A stretch of 64,000 bases of DNA from DATKKK01 sp964354625 (GTDB taxonomy: Archaea; Thermoproteota; Bathyarchaeia; Bathyarchaeales; Bathycorpusculaceae). Below, piece after piece: positions 8,773 to 16,828 of this stretch (its first letter is position 1; each line of letters begins with the position of its first letter). A program made the position numbers and the translations under genes. The stretch lies in the NCBI GenBank assembly GCA_964354625.1, contig CAYHAK010000003.1, forward strand, positions 1 through 64,000. The letters run 5' to 3'. The notes under the pieces were generated by a model. The model made no database searches, had not been told where the DNA came from, and saw only the letters and a program-made list of their open reading frames with translations.

Positions 8773-8785
8773 CATAAAGTATATC
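8773..8785 (+). promoter_or_regulatory. TATA box region of rpl40e
   Basis: CATAAAGTATATC, with the TATA core at 8780-8783. Transcription would start near 8806. A perfect 16-base palindrome, TGAGCGCGCGCGCTCA (8786-8801), fills the space between the TATA box and that start, where a bound protein would block RNA polymerase. Confidence 0.5.
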
Positions 8786-8787
8786 TG

Positions 8788-8799
8788 AGCGCGCGCGCT
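8788..8799. repeat. dispersed palindrome AGCGCGCGCGCT, copy 3
   Basis: Longest form of the motif together with the copy at 24759. The palindrome extends to 8786-8801. It lies between TATA box and coding start of the L40e gene. Confidence 0.65.
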
Positions 8800-8833
8800 C
8801 ATCTGAGTTCTAACTACCAAAGGAAGATGGACA

Positions 8834-8995
8834 ATGCCAATTCTTGACCCCATGAAGAAGGCACTTGCCCAAAAGCACAGGCTTTACATGAAGATCTGCC
8901 GAGACTGCGGTGCAAGAAATGCCGAAACTGCAGTGAAATGCAGAAAGTGCCGAGGCAAGCACCTGCGATGGAAGAAGAGAGAAATCGTAAAGTAA
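8834..8995 (+). CDS. rpl40e: 50S ribosomal protein L40e
   Basis: A 53-residue gene. The protein begins MPILDPMKKALAQKHRLYMK, as archaeal L40e does, and has a zinc ribbon with Cys22, Cys25, Cys36 and Cys39 in ICRDCGARN and KCRKCRGKHLR. In eukaryotes the orthologue is made as a ubiquitin fusion; here it stands alone. It has its own TATA box and T-rich sequence after the stop (around 9000-9018). Location in the 60S-like subunit is family knowledge. Confidence 0.93.
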   Translation: MPILDPMKKALAQKHRLYMKICRDCGARNAETAVKCRKCRGKHLRWKKREIVK

Positions 8996-9022
8996 CCCGT
9001 TTTCCGACCACTGTTTTTCTCG

Positions 9023-9670
9023 CTAATCCGCAACCACATCTGCTTTCTCTTCTTGCGAAAGAGTCCTGAACAGGGTTTCAATGTTGAAGGCGGTGTTTGC
9101 ACACCCGTTCTTTATCAGCGGAACGGATTGGCCAGCGACACCCATGCCGTCCAGCAGTTGGCCACTCATCCTTACCTCTTCGCCGCAGGCGACCCCGACA
9201 GCACCTTCATAGTGTTTGGCTTTCAGAATCCTAGGAATGCAGGAAGCCCCAGGTAAGATGTAGACATCATAACCTTTCTTCTCTGCGAACGACACCGATT
9301 TGTTGACCAAGCAGTCGGGAGAACAATGTGCGCACATGTAGGAAGGAATACTCGGGTCAAAGGCAGCCTTACAGCGGTTGTCCATGTATTTTCTGGAACA
9401 GTGCGGGAGAAAAAGGGCTCTTCTGGTTGAGTGTAGAAACTTTTCTTTCTCGATCAGATTCTTTGATTGAAGGTCTATAAGGTCTTGAAGCAGAATCACC
9501 GCGTCAGACAAGTCAAGTCCGGTTGCTTCCTGAATCTTGAACTTCCTTATGAGTTCATGCGCGGCCTTGCCCATTTTCTTGTGCACACCTTTCTGGTAGC
9601 TGGCCTTGGTTAGTTCGGCAAAGAAGAACCTTGGAATCCTCGAAAGGTCAAACGTAAACTTGTATGGCAT
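9023..9670 (-). CDS. DUF116 family protein
   Basis: 215 residues from ATG 9670; a TTG at 9682 would add four residues. The C-terminal two thirds match DUF116: LFLPHCSRKYMDNRCKA, then YMCAHCSPDCLVNK, LPGASCIPRILKAKHYEG and GVACGEEV. The repeated cysteines suggest a metal or Fe-S site. The family is common in methanogens and other anaerobes and its biochemical role is not settled. The N-terminal part is helical with no motif I recognise. It runs convergently into L40e. Confidence 0.8.
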   Translation of the reverse strand: MPYKFTFDLSRIPRFFFAELTKASYQKGVHKKMGKAAHELIRKFKIQEATGLDLSDAVILLQDLIDLQSKNLIEKEKFLHSTRRALFLPHCSRKYMDNRCKAAFDPSIPSYMCAHCSPDCLVNKSVSFAEKKGYDVYILPGASCIPRILKAKHYEGAVGVACGEEVRMSGQLLDGMGVAGQSVPLIKNGCANTAFNIETLFRTLSQEEKADVVAD

Positions 9671-9755
9671 CGTTTTACCCAATAGACAAACAAACCTTTA
9701 AAACTGCCGCCTGTAATAAGCCTAGACACCCAGGAAAAATGCGGAGGCTCAATGT

Positions 9756-10154
9756 TTGGGCATGAAGAAGAGTAGATTCGGGAAAGAGGACGAGGGAATC
9801 GAGAAACCGGCCATGGTCATCACTGATCTTGAGCGTCTTTGTAGCGACGATAAGGAAACGTTCGAGGCTTTGAAGCAGTCCATGTTTCTTGATCCGAGAA
9901 AGCTTGAAACCTCTTTGAGGGATGCAGCTGAAAAAGCCAAGAAGGGTGAGAAGGAGAAAACTCCTATGTTGGCCACGCAACTCTACGAAATCGCGGGGGG
10001 GCTGGCGATATATGAAGGAGACGCAAAGAAAGCAGCCGAGTACTTCGGCAAGTGTGAGAAGCTGTCACCTCAGAGAAAGTACCCAATTCTGAGCAACCCT
10101 GAGAAGGCTGTTGCCAAAGCGCAGGAATACTACAAGAAGTTTCTGAAACCCTAA
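9756..10154 (+). CDS. hypothetical protein with TPR-like helices
   Basis: 132 residues, highly charged and probably all helical. The C-terminal half (LYEIAGGLAIYEGDAKKAAEYFGKCE) has the alternating helix pattern of tetratricopeptide-like repeats, so it may be an adaptor. No enzyme motif and no family name can be given. TTG 9756 is favoured over ATG 9762 since GGAGG lies 8 bases before it. It is flanked by DUF116 (divergent) and by the convergent zinc-ribbon gene. Confidence 0.65.
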   Translation: MGMKKSRFGKEDEGIEKPAMVITDLERLCSDDKETFEALKQSMFLDPRKLETSLRDAAEKAKKGEKEKTPMLATQLYEIAGGLAIYEGDAKKAAEYFGKCEKLSPQRKYPILSNPEKAVAKAQEYYKKFLKP

Positions 10155-10200
10155 GGCTTGTCATCGTACTAGCAGAAGCGAATCCCAACGACTTTTTCTG

Positions 10201-10647
10201 CTATTCCTCTGTTTCTTCAGCATAACCCAAAAGGTCCCTGAGAGACCTCACTTCCTCTCGCAACGTGCCGACCTCGTTTTCCAAGGCATCAACGCGTGAC
10301 TCGGCAACCTTTCTCAGCTTCTCTATCTCAATCATTAGGCTTGAACGCTCGGTTTCCAGAGTCTTTATCTTCTCCCGCAGGTTCCGCAGAGTCTGCATTA
10401 GCTCCCCCTGTATTCCTCTAATTCTTTCAACCACATTCTTAATGTTTGCTTTCTCTTCAACTCTCGTTTCCGCATCCGCTGCGGCTCTGAACCTCGCGCT
10501 GCAGTTCGGACATACAAAGATTCCGACCACGAGTCTCGAACCGGTGTCTCGTTCGCCTGCTTTCCTAGAAGGAACGAGCCAGGTCTTGACGGGAGCCGCT
10601 ACGCTCTCTCCGCACTTCGGACACTTGGCCAACTCGCAATCCCCCAT
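10201..10647 (-). CDS. zinc-ribbon and coiled-coil protein
   Basis: 148 residues in two parts. Residues 1-55 form a zinc ribbon with Cys9, Cys12, Cys46 and Cys49 (KCPKCGES and FVCPNCSARF). Residues about 64-140 form a long heptad coiled coil (ERIRGIQGELMQTLRNLREK and following). Such an architecture suits a nucleic-acid or protein-binding dimer. Proteins with this layout occur in TACK archaea, but I cannot name a function. It is transcribed in the same direction as tfb and gar1, 170 bases downstream of tfb. Confidence 0.7.
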   Translation of the reverse strand: MGDCELAKCPKCGESVAAPVKTWLVPSRKAGERDTGSRLVVGIFVCPNCSARFRAAADAETRVEEKANIKNVVERIRGIQGELMQTLRNLREKIKTLETERSSLMIEIEKLRKVAESRVDALENEVGTLREEVRSLRDLLGYAEETEE

Positions 10648-10817
10648 CCATACTACTGCTTTTGTCTAAAATGTGTTGTGCAACAAGAGACTCAGAGGCT
10701 TTCTGTAGGAAAATGAGAAAGATGGAAGATCGATCCACGCATCTTGGCCAGTTGGAGGAAACCAACGTGAAGAGGAATGCGAGATAAAGTGGGATTTCAA
10801 AATAGCTAGGAAGAAGG

Positions 10818-11801
10818 TTATAGGGTCATCTCAAACATCAAGCGTTCGACAAGTTCCTTGTAGCGGTTCCTAATTGTCACTTCGGTCACTTGGGCTATCT
10901 CGGCTATTTCTCTTTGTGTTCTTCTTTCGCCTGTCAGTACCGATGCGATGTAGCTTGCGGCTGCCGCTATGCCGGTTGGCCCACGGCCTGAGGTCAGTTT
11001 GAGCTCTTTTGCCGCCGCTAGGATTTTGTGGGCGATTTCTTCAACTTTTCCTTGCATGGTTAGCTGGTTTGAGAACTTCGTTATGTACTGGCTCGGTTTA
11101 AGCGGTGGTATGGTGTAGTTGAGTTCTTTTATCAGGAACCGGTAGCTTCGACCGACTTCCTTCTTGTTTACACTTGATGCTTGTGCTATCTCTTCCAGTG
11201 TTCTGGCTAATCCGCATTGTCTGCATCCCAGATAGATTGCTGCTGCAGTGACGCCTTGAATTGATCTTCCGCGTATCAGCCGTTCCTTGACAGCTTTTCG
11301 GTAGATGACCGAGGCTGTCTCTAGGATGTTCTTTGGCAGGTTCAGGTTGTTGGCGATTTTCGTGATTTCGGACAATGCAAATGCAAGGTTGCGTTCTGTG
11401 GCGTCTGAGACTCTTATGCGGCGTTGCCATTTTCTGAGGCGGTATACCTGTGCTTTCTGTCCTGGCGACAGGCTTTTTCCGTAGATGTCTCGGTCATGCC
11501 AGTCAATCATTGTTGATAGGCCCTTGTCATGGATCGTGTAAGTCAGAGGAGCGCCTACCCTCGTCCGCTTGGCTCTCTGATCATCGTCAAACGCCCGCCA
11601 TTCTGGCCCCCGATCAGCCATTTTCGAAACAACCACGAAGCCGCAGTTCATGCAAACTATCTCGGCGCATTCGTAGTCGCGCATAAGCCGGGTGCTGCCA
11701 CATTCAGGGCATGCTTGAACTTTTACCGGTTCAACGCTCTGCACTGGTGTCGCAGGGTCTAGCGCACGCGCTAGATCCTCACGCACTTCATCATTAGTCA
11801 C
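10818..11801 (-). CDS. tfb: transcription initiation factor TFB (TFIIB)
   Basis: 327 residues. N-terminal zinc ribbon with Cys31, Cys34, Cys50 and Cys53 (ACPECGS and VCMNCGFV), then the B-finger/reader region (RAFDDDQRAKRTRVGAP), followed by two cyclin repeats of about 90 residues; the second ends with a helix-turn-helix (REIAEIAQVTEVTIRNRYKEL) that reads the BRE element. TFB bridges TBP-DNA and RNA polymerase. gar1 lies 3 bases upstream on the same strand, an arrangement seen in many archaea. Confidence 0.96.
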   Translation of the reverse strand: MTNDEVREDLARALDPATPVQSVEPVKVQACPECGSTRLMRDYECAEIVCMNCGFVVVSKMADRGPEWRAFDDDQRAKRTRVGAPLTYTIHDKGLSTMIDWHDRDIYGKSLSPGQKAQVYRLRKWQRRIRVSDATERNLAFALSEITKIANNLNLPKNILETASVIYRKAVKERLIRGRSIQGVTAAAIYLGCRQCGLARTLEEIAQASSVNKKEVGRSYRFLIKELNYTIPPLKPSQYITKFSNQLTMQGKVEEIAHKILAAAKELKLTSGRGPTGIAAAASYIASVLTGERRTQREIAEIAQVTEVTIRNRYKELVERLMFEMTL

Positions 11802-11804
11802 TTT

Positions 11805-12077
11805 TCATCTTCTCCTTCTCCTTTCCGAGGGGATCACGTAGAGCATCTTGCTTGCCAGCCTGCCGGCTTCTCGGGTTGAGGGCCTTACAGCTGCGTACGG
11901 AGAGGACACAGGGCCGAATATGTCAAAAACCTTTCCAATGGGTTTCAAATCCTCGTCAACCACTGCATCCCCAATTCTTGGGACGTTTTCGGTTTTTGTT
12001 ATGATGTTTCGGCTTGGGCTAATATGGAGGACTAGGCCTAGTCGCTGCAAATTCTTAAATTCCCCTCGTAAAAGCAT
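11805..12077 (-). CDS. gar1: H/ACA RNP protein Gar1
   Basis: 90 residues. The central beta-barrel is recognised by GDAVVDEDLKPIGKVFDIFGPVSSP, close to the Gar1 pattern V-x-D-x-x-x-x-x-IGKV-x-DIFGPV-x-xPY. Gar1 helps the H/ACA guide RNP release product during rRNA pseudouridylation. The C-terminus ends in a run of arginines suited to RNA binding. The short archaeal form lacks the RGG tails of the eukaryotic protein. It precedes tfb, probably in one transcript. Confidence 0.88.
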   Translation of the reverse strand: MLLRGEFKNLQRLGLVLHISPSRNIITKTENVPRIGDAVVDEDLKPIGKVFDIFGPVSSPYAAVRPSTREAGRLASKMLYVIPSERRRRR

Positions 12078-12264
12078 GATGCTTCAACGAAACAGGCTAT
12101 TTAAACTTTTCTACGTTTCATCGTGAAGCGACGCTGAGACTCAGAAAACCTAAGTTAGTCCCAAAAGAAGAGAGGAGCACGGTTCCCTTCGCACTACTAG
12201 CCACGGTCACATATGGCTCCTTTTCTCTTCTACGCCAAGAAGCCTAAAGAACAGAGTAAAGAAA

Positions 12265-12542
12265 GTGGAGTGGCAATGGAAGGACACTGTATTGCGCCGA
12301 AGGAATGCCTTGGAAGCTATTGCAGCTGTGGTTTTGGTTTGCCGAAAATGCCAGCTTTGGGAGACTCGGAGGAATGCTGTTCTAGGCGAAGGCGAGTCGA
12401 AGAGTAAGATCGTATTTGTTGGGAACCCCCCTGGACGTTCAGAGGATGCTGAAGGAAGACCGTTTGTTGGAGCTACAGGCAAGTTTAGCGCGCGCAACTG
12501 ATAGAGGATTTCAGACTCTTGAAAAAGGAACTCACCCACTAG
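12265..12542 (+). pseudogene. uracil-DNA glycosylase (family 4), internal deletion
   Basis: The N-terminal part is plainly a family 4 UDG: VCRKCQLWETRRNAVLGEGE carries the first two cluster cysteines, followed by SKIVFVGNPPGRSEDAEG and RPFVGATGKF, the uracil-binding motif A region. The frame then meets AGCGCGCGC and stops three codons later at 12499-12501. Directly after the motif another frame gives LIEDFRLLKKELTH and a stop at 12540-12542, which looks like the normal C-terminus of the same family. About 100-120 residues of core, including the remaining cluster cysteines and the HP motif, are missing. The gene cannot make a working enzyme. Confidence 0.8.
12487..12495. repeat. dispersed motif AGCGCGCGC, copy 4, at a deletion junction
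   Basis: Sits exactly between the N-terminal and C-terminal remnants of the UDG gene, within TTTAGCGCGCGCAACTG. The sequence on each side reads as native UDG up to the motif, so the motif replaces the missing core. Confidence 0.7.
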
Positions 12543-12560
12543 ACTATCCTGTTGTGTCTT

Positions 12561-13328
12561 CTATGCGCTGATTTTTGGCGGTGGCCGCAGTGGTCTGCCG
12601 AGCTTTCGGTGAAGGGCGATGCGATAGAGCTTCCTGAATGTCTTTACAAGCGTCTCAACGGTGGGCAGGTGCGAGTATATTAGTGGGATTCGGTCATATT
12701 CGGCCAGCTTGATGGAGTATTCGTCTGGTTGTGTGCCGTGGAAGACGACTAGGCGCGGTTTGAGGCTGCTCATGTGCACGATAAGCATGGGTGAGATGCC
12801 GTTTTCTATGTGTGTGAACACGAGCACACGGTCGGTAGTCGTTCCGAAAAGCTGTGAGAACTCGGCGCCTGAAAGCGTTTCGACGACACGCTTGCTGTCC
12901 ACGACAGTGTAGCCGTTTACCTCTTTCACAGGCCAGCTTTGGCCTGCTGTGACTTCTGCTTGTATGGCCTTGCACATGTACTCAACACGCACGGGAATCG
13001 GAAACTCGCGCAAATCGATTATCGCGTTGCTCGGCGAAGCCGTGAGTTTCGCGAACTCGTTGATGAAGCGGCTGCCTCGTTCCTCGTCGATCTTTAGCAG
13101 TGCCCATACGAACCTGCGCACGAACTTCGTGCCCGGGCTCTTTCGTCTGCCGCTTTCATAGTCACTGATTACGGACGACGAAAGGACCATTTTGTCTGAG
13201 AGCGTGGTCTGCGAGACGGCGAAAAGCTCGCGCCATTTGCGCATGGTGCCTCCTGGCTTGCTTGAAAGGATTATTTCGCCTGCGATTCTTCTTGCCAAAA
13301 CCTCGCGGATGCTCGGTGACACAGCCAT
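12561..13328 (-). CDS. archaeal XRE-type transcriptional regulator (COG1709-like)
   Basis: 255 residues. An N-terminal helix-turn-helix (WRELFAVSQTTLSDKMVLSS, then SVISDYESGRRKSPG) is of the XRE/Cro type. It is followed by a domain of about 150 residues, with HMSSLKPRLVVFHGTQPDEY, that resembles the archaeal family COG1709; this domain may sense a ligand. It ends with a basic proline-rich tail. The DNA target and signal are unknown. It lies convergent to the broken UDG gene. Confidence 0.75.
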   Translation of the reverse strand: MAVSPSIREVLARRIAGEIILSSKPGGTMRKWRELFAVSQTTLSDKMVLSSSVISDYESGRRKSPGTKFVRRFVWALLKIDEERGSRFINEFAKLTASPSNAIIDLREFPIPVRVEYMCKAIQAEVTAGQSWPVKEVNGYTVVDSKRVVETLSGAEFSQLFGTTTDRVLVFTHIENGISPMLIVHMSSLKPRLVVFHGTQPDEYSIKLAEYDRIPLIYSHLPTVETLVKTFRKLYRIALHRKLGRPLRPPPKISA

Positions 13329-13668
13329 GCGGACGCCGAATTCCCCTTAAAACACGCCGCACTATAAAAAACTATTCAGAATTCGCCGTGGATGACCGTA
13401 CCGTGTCTTTTCAGTTCGGTTTGGCGTCACGTGCCTGCGAGGGCACTAAGGATAGTCTACTCGGTAGATCATGCCCTTCTCGTTGTCGTAGAGTTTGGTG
13501 AGATACGTTGGATGCAACGTCGCACGCGCTCGTCAAATAGTAGTTGCAGTATTGTTGCTTGGGCGCCTCGAGTTGTGGGCCTTATATGTGTCGCCGTTCT
13601 TGGCGCGCGATTCTGTACCTTCTCTAGACAGTCAATAGGTACTCAACAGCCTTGACTCTATCGTCGGT
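13329..13668. other. gene-poor stretch with possible gene remnant
   Basis: 340 bases without an intact gene. On the minus strand 13517-13446 reads LHPTYLTKLYDNEKGMIYRV plus three residues and a stop, which looks like a real protein C-terminus but has no start and no recognisable parent; another frame just upstream also looks coding-like, as after a frameshift. A shorter relative of the GC palindrome (GCGCGCG) is at 13603-13609, upstream of the remnant. This resembles the decayed loci at 12.5 and 26.2 kb, although here I cannot identify the gene. Confidence 0.35.
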
Positions 13669-14568
13669 TTACGCTGGAATGAGGAATATCGTGAAGAAGC
13701 CTATTACTATTGTTATGGAGCCAAGAACGTGCGTGGCTTTGACTTTCTCGTGGAGCAGCGCGATGCCTGCCAGCGTTGAGAACAGAGGCGTTGTAGACGA
13801 TATTGGCACGGCTCGCGATTCCAAGGTTTCCACGAAGCTGTAGGTCAGGCAGAACCAGCCTACGCCCAAGGCGACGAGGCCGCCTGCAACCAGTGTGGCC
13901 ACAGTCTTTCTACTCACCTTCTGGAAGCCTAGGCCTCGGTCGATCATCGGTGATACGACTAACAACGCAAGCGCGACAACTGCGACCCTGACCGTGTTGA
14001 TCACCAAGGCGTGATCCAAGTCGCTAGTTTCCTTCACAGCTAGGTTGATCATGGTTATGCTTATCGACCACGTGATTGCTGTGGCAAAGGCGAAGGCCAC
14101 GCCTTTGAACAGGTCTCTTCTGTTCGTCTCTGAATTGCCCGTCTTGGGCTCGTAGCTCAGCAGCAACACTCCAGACACTATGGCCACGGCGCCGAGGACT
14201 ACAGGCCACGTGACAGGCTCTCCCACAAGGAACGTTGCCCACAAAAGAGTGAACAGAGGATAGGTGCACGTGATGGGAACGGATCGTGCAACGCCTATGT
14301 TTCGCAGGCTCACCATGTACAGCGTGTCGCCGACACCTAGGCCGATTATGCCGCTTGCGCCTGCAAGCACGACTACGCCAGCTGGAAGGTTTATTGCCAC
14401 ACTCAGCTTGCCGAGAACCACCAGGAATGCCAATAGGATGGCGGCGGTGCACGTGAGGCGTACAATGTTGGCTGAAACAGGCTTAGCCTGCTGCAAGGCT
14501 TTCCTGTAAAGCATGGCTGACACCGCCCAGCTTAACGCCGCACCCAAAGCAGCAAGTTCACCCAACAT
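13669..14568 (-). CDS. EamA/DMT-family membrane transporter
   Basis: About 299 residues with ten predicted transmembrane helices in two EamA repeats of roughly 140 residues each (for example LAALGAALSWAVSAMLYRKA at the start and the second-repeat GLVALGVGWFCLTYSFVE). The drug/metabolite transporter superfamily exports or imports small metabolites; the substrate cannot be read from sequence. ATG 14568 is preferred over GTG 14586 since GGAG lies 5 bases before it. It is divergent from the B3/B4 gene. Confidence 0.85.
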   Translation of the reverse strand: MLGELAALGAALSWAVSAMLYRKALQQAKPVSANIVRLTCTAAILLAFLVVLGKLSVAINLPAGVVVLAGASGIIGLGVGDTLYMVSLRNIGVARSVPITCTYPLFTLLWATFLVGEPVTWPVVLGAVAIVSGVLLLSYEPKTGNSETNRRDLFKGVAFAFATAITWSISITMINLAVKETSDLDHALVINTVRVAVVALALLVVSPMIDRGLGFQKVSRKTVATLVAGGLVALGVGWFCLTYSFVETLESRAVPISSTTPLFSTLAGIALLHEKVKATHVLGSITIVIGFFTIFLIPA

Positions 14569-14661
14569 GGCTCTCCAAGCCTTCACGAGAGATACGGGCT
14601 AAAGCGGTTAAATAAGTGGCGGCACGAGTAGATTGTCGAACAACAAGGATTATGTGGCCCT

Positions 14662-15348
14662 ATGACGGTGGAAGTCGCGTGGGATTCAGATGTATCAGTA
14701 GGGCTTACTGGTCTCGCAGTTTGTGCAGGCGTTATGAGTAGTGTTCGCAACGAAAAGGACAACGATCGACTGCGTTTGCTGAAGAAAGCCGCATACGCGG
14801 AAGTCAAGGAACGATACTTGGTTGGGACTTTGAAGGATGATCAGACCGTTCGCGCTTACAGGGATTTCTATTGGAGGCTTGGTGTTGATCCGACAAAAAC
14901 GAGGCCTGCAGGCGAGGCCTTGCTCAGGAGAGTTCTGAACGGAAACGATCTGCCCAGCATATCTGCAGTGGTGGATGCCTACAACTTGGCTTCGATGAAG
15001 ACTATCATCCCGATAAGCGGATTCGACAAAGACCGCTTGGATCCGCCTCTTCAGGTGCGCTTCGCCAGAAACGATGAAATCTTCACAGGCATAGGTATGG
15101 CCACGCCCATGACGCTCACCGACAAGTTGCTAGTATTGGCGGACCAGAAGCAGGTCCTGTGCATTTATCCCTACCGCGACTCGGACCGCACAAAGATAGC
15201 CATGCAAACGCGTAACGTTATGCTAGTTGGGTATGGCGCGTCTGGAGTAGCGGAGGGGCGGTTGAAGGAGGCGGTGGGGACTGCGCTTTCGTACATCAGG
15301 CAGGTCTCGGGTGGAGAAACCGATACAGTGCAGGTTTTCAGGGAATAG
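14662..15348 (+). CDS. B3/B4 domain protein (phenylalanyl-tRNA synthetase beta-like)
   Basis: 228 residues matching the stand-alone B3/B4 domain family (COG3382). Typical segments are FYWRLGVDPTKTRPAGEALL, then NDLPSISAVVDAYNLAS and the C-terminal IYPYRDSDRTKIAMQTRNVM. In PheRS beta this domain takes part in editing mischarged tRNA; free-standing versions may edit aminoacyl-tRNA or bind amino acids, which is inference. The HxlR regulator lies convergently 12 bases away. Confidence 0.82.
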   Translation: MTVEVAWDSDVSVGLTGLAVCAGVMSSVRNEKDNDRLRLLKKAAYAEVKERYLVGTLKDDQTVRAYRDFYWRLGVDPTKTRPAGEALLRRVLNGNDLPSISAVVDAYNLASMKTIIPISGFDKDRLDPPLQVRFARNDEIFTGIGMATPMTLTDKLLVLADQKQVLCIYPYRDSDRTKIAMQTRNVMLVGYGASGVAEGRLKEAVGTALSYIRQVSGGETDTVQVFRE

Positions 15349-15360
15349 CACTGTTCACTG

Positions 15361-15795
15361 TTAGGCGAGGTTGCCACTTGCGTAGTACAGGAAAGGCAGC
15401 GCAAGCAGAATGGTGTTGCGCCCCTTCGTTGTGAGCGTGTACCTCACCCTTAACGGTGGTCCTTGCTCAACAGTCCTCGTGAGGAAGCCGTACTGCGTTA
15501 GGATCTTCATCTTGTCGGAAAGTGTGCGGGAGTTTACGCCGAGTATTTTTTTCATCTGACCGAAGCCTGTGGTTTCTCTCAGAAACAGTATGTACAGTAT
15601 CTGCAGGTTCCACTTCTGAGAAAGCAGCTCGAAGCTTTCCTCCAAGCTCTGTATGGTTTCCCTCAAATCCTCTAGGCTTAGCTTCTGCGAGCTGAAGATA
15701 CGCAGAAGGGTTTCCTCTATCCCGCCGAGATTGTCCTTCATGCGTGACTCGACAAACCTGCGAAGCTCGTCACCTAGCACTGCTTTGGGGTTCAT
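15361..15795 (-). CDS. HxlR-type winged-helix transcription regulator
   Basis: 144 residues. The C-terminal 90 residues are an HxlR domain: WNLQILYILFLRETTGFGQMK, NSRTLSDKMKIL and the wing RVRYTLTTKGRNTILLALPF. The N-terminal 50 residues are helical and probably dimerise. An inverted repeat, GTGTA-ATA-TACAC, lies just upstream of its TATA-like box, so it may repress itself. HxlR proteins often sense redox or small electrophiles, but no conserved cysteine is visible in the domain. Confidence 0.8.
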   Translation of the reverse strand: MNPKAVLGDELRRFVESRMKDNLGGIEETLLRIFSSQKLSLEDLRETIQSLEESFELLSQKWNLQILYILFLRETTGFGQMKKILGVNSRTLSDKMKILTQYGFLTRTVEQGPPLRVRYTLTTKGRNTILLALPFLYYASGNLA

Positions 15796-15859
15796 TGTTG
15801 CACACTTGGTGTGGAGGTGCTTGCTTCATGGTTTATGTGGTTTACCTATTAAATCTAGT

Positions 15860-15872
15860 GTGTAATATACAC
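15860..15872 (-). promoter_or_regulatory. inverted repeat, probable operator of HxlR gene
   Basis: GTGTA-ATA-TACAC, a 5-base inverted repeat with a 3-base centre. It lies just upstream of the minus-strand TATA-like GATTTAATA (15847-15855), about 65 bases before the HxlR start codon. Position and symmetry suit autoregulation by a dimeric winged-helix protein. Confidence 0.45.
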
Positions 15873-15934
15873 TGTATGAGGGTGATGAATACGGAACCCG
15901 CTGACAGCGGAGCTGGTGACCATCGTGACGCAGA

Positions 15935-15944
15935 AGCGCGCGCT
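15935..15944. repeat. dispersed palindrome AGCGCGCGCT, copy 5
   Basis: Perfect palindrome in the 240-base space between the HxlR gene and pyrF. Read on the minus strand it is preceded by AATT, as TTAGCGCGCGCTT, close to copies 4, 9 and 11. Confidence 0.6.
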
Positions 15945-16035
15945 AATTCGCCTGAGCTGAGGCTTCTCTGCTTTGCTGATTGATGGTTGGCAAAGGTTTT
16001 AAGCCCAGCGCATCAATGAGGAATGGTGTCAACCC

Positions 16036-16806
16036 GTGACTTTCCGCGAGGAAATTGAGCAAACCTCAAAGAACAGAAAATCCAATATCATATTGGCGCT
16101 TGACTTTCCATTCGAAAATCCTAAAAACCGTCAAGACCTGTTTTCCAATGCTGAACGCGTGTTGGAGGCCGCTCATCCCTATCTTTGCGCAGTCAAGTTC
16201 AACCATCATCTTGTTCTTCCGCTAGGCCTGTTTGACGGCGTCCAGAAGCTTGTCGAAAGAGTCCATGACCATGAGCTCGTTACGATCATGGATTGTAAGG
16301 CGAACGACATCGGCGCCACGAATCAGGCTGTTGCCGAATACTACTATACTGCAGGCTTCGACGCCATAATCGCCAACCCATTCATAGGCTGGGAAGAAGG
16401 GCTGAAACCCATCTTCGATGCGGCAAATTGCCTGCAGCGCGGCGTGATACTGCTCGTTTACATGAGCCACAAAGCCGCGTCAGAAGGCTACGGACAAACC
16501 ATAATCGACTCCGAAACAGGCAAACAAACACCACAATACGTGACCTTCGCACGCAAAGCTCTTGAATACGGCGCAAGCGGAGCAGTCGTGGGCGCCACCT
16601 ACCCCGAAAAGATACGGGAAATACACGCAGTACTCGGCGACAAAGTGCCAATATTCTCGCCTGGCATAGGAGCACAGGGCGGAGAAATAACCGCAGCCCT
16701 GAAGGCAGGCTCGCGCTACCTCATAGTAGGCAGAACAATCACGGGCTCAGAAGACCCAGCGAAGTCAGCTAGAGAAGCTAGAAACATCGCTAGGCTAGGA
16801 AAGTAG
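16036..16806 (+). CDS. pyrF: orotidine 5'-phosphate decarboxylase
   Basis: 256 residues, a TIM barrel that decarboxylates OMP to UMP. It has ILALDFPFENP at the first strand, FNHHLVLPLGL, and the catalytic Asp-x-Lys-x-x-Asp tetrad region as DCKANDIGATN. The phosphate-binding end reads SPGIGAQGGEITAALKAG and LIVGRTITGSEDP. It is nearer the longer type (about 250-280 residues) than the compact methanogen enzyme. The start is GTG 16036. It stands alone; dihydroorotase is encoded 28 kb away. Confidence 0.93.
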   Translation: MTFREEIEQTSKNRKSNIILALDFPFENPKNRQDLFSNAERVLEAAHPYLCAVKFNHHLVLPLGLFDGVQKLVERVHDHELVTIMDCKANDIGATNQAVAEYYYTAGFDAIIANPFIGWEEGLKPIFDAANCLQRGVILLVYMSHKAASEGYGQTIIDSETGKQTPQYVTFARKALEYGASGAVVGATYPEKIREIHAVLGDKVPIFSPGIGAQGGEITAALKAGSRYLIVGRTITGSEDPAKSAREARNIARLGK

Positions 16807-16828
16807 GCTAGAATCAGACTGCAGTCTC

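Noticed and set aside
15884..15960. Box C/D RNA candidate
   Set aside because: GTGATGA followed 12 bases later by CTGA looks like boxes C and D', but the spacing to the next boxes is far too long and there is no good C'/D pair.
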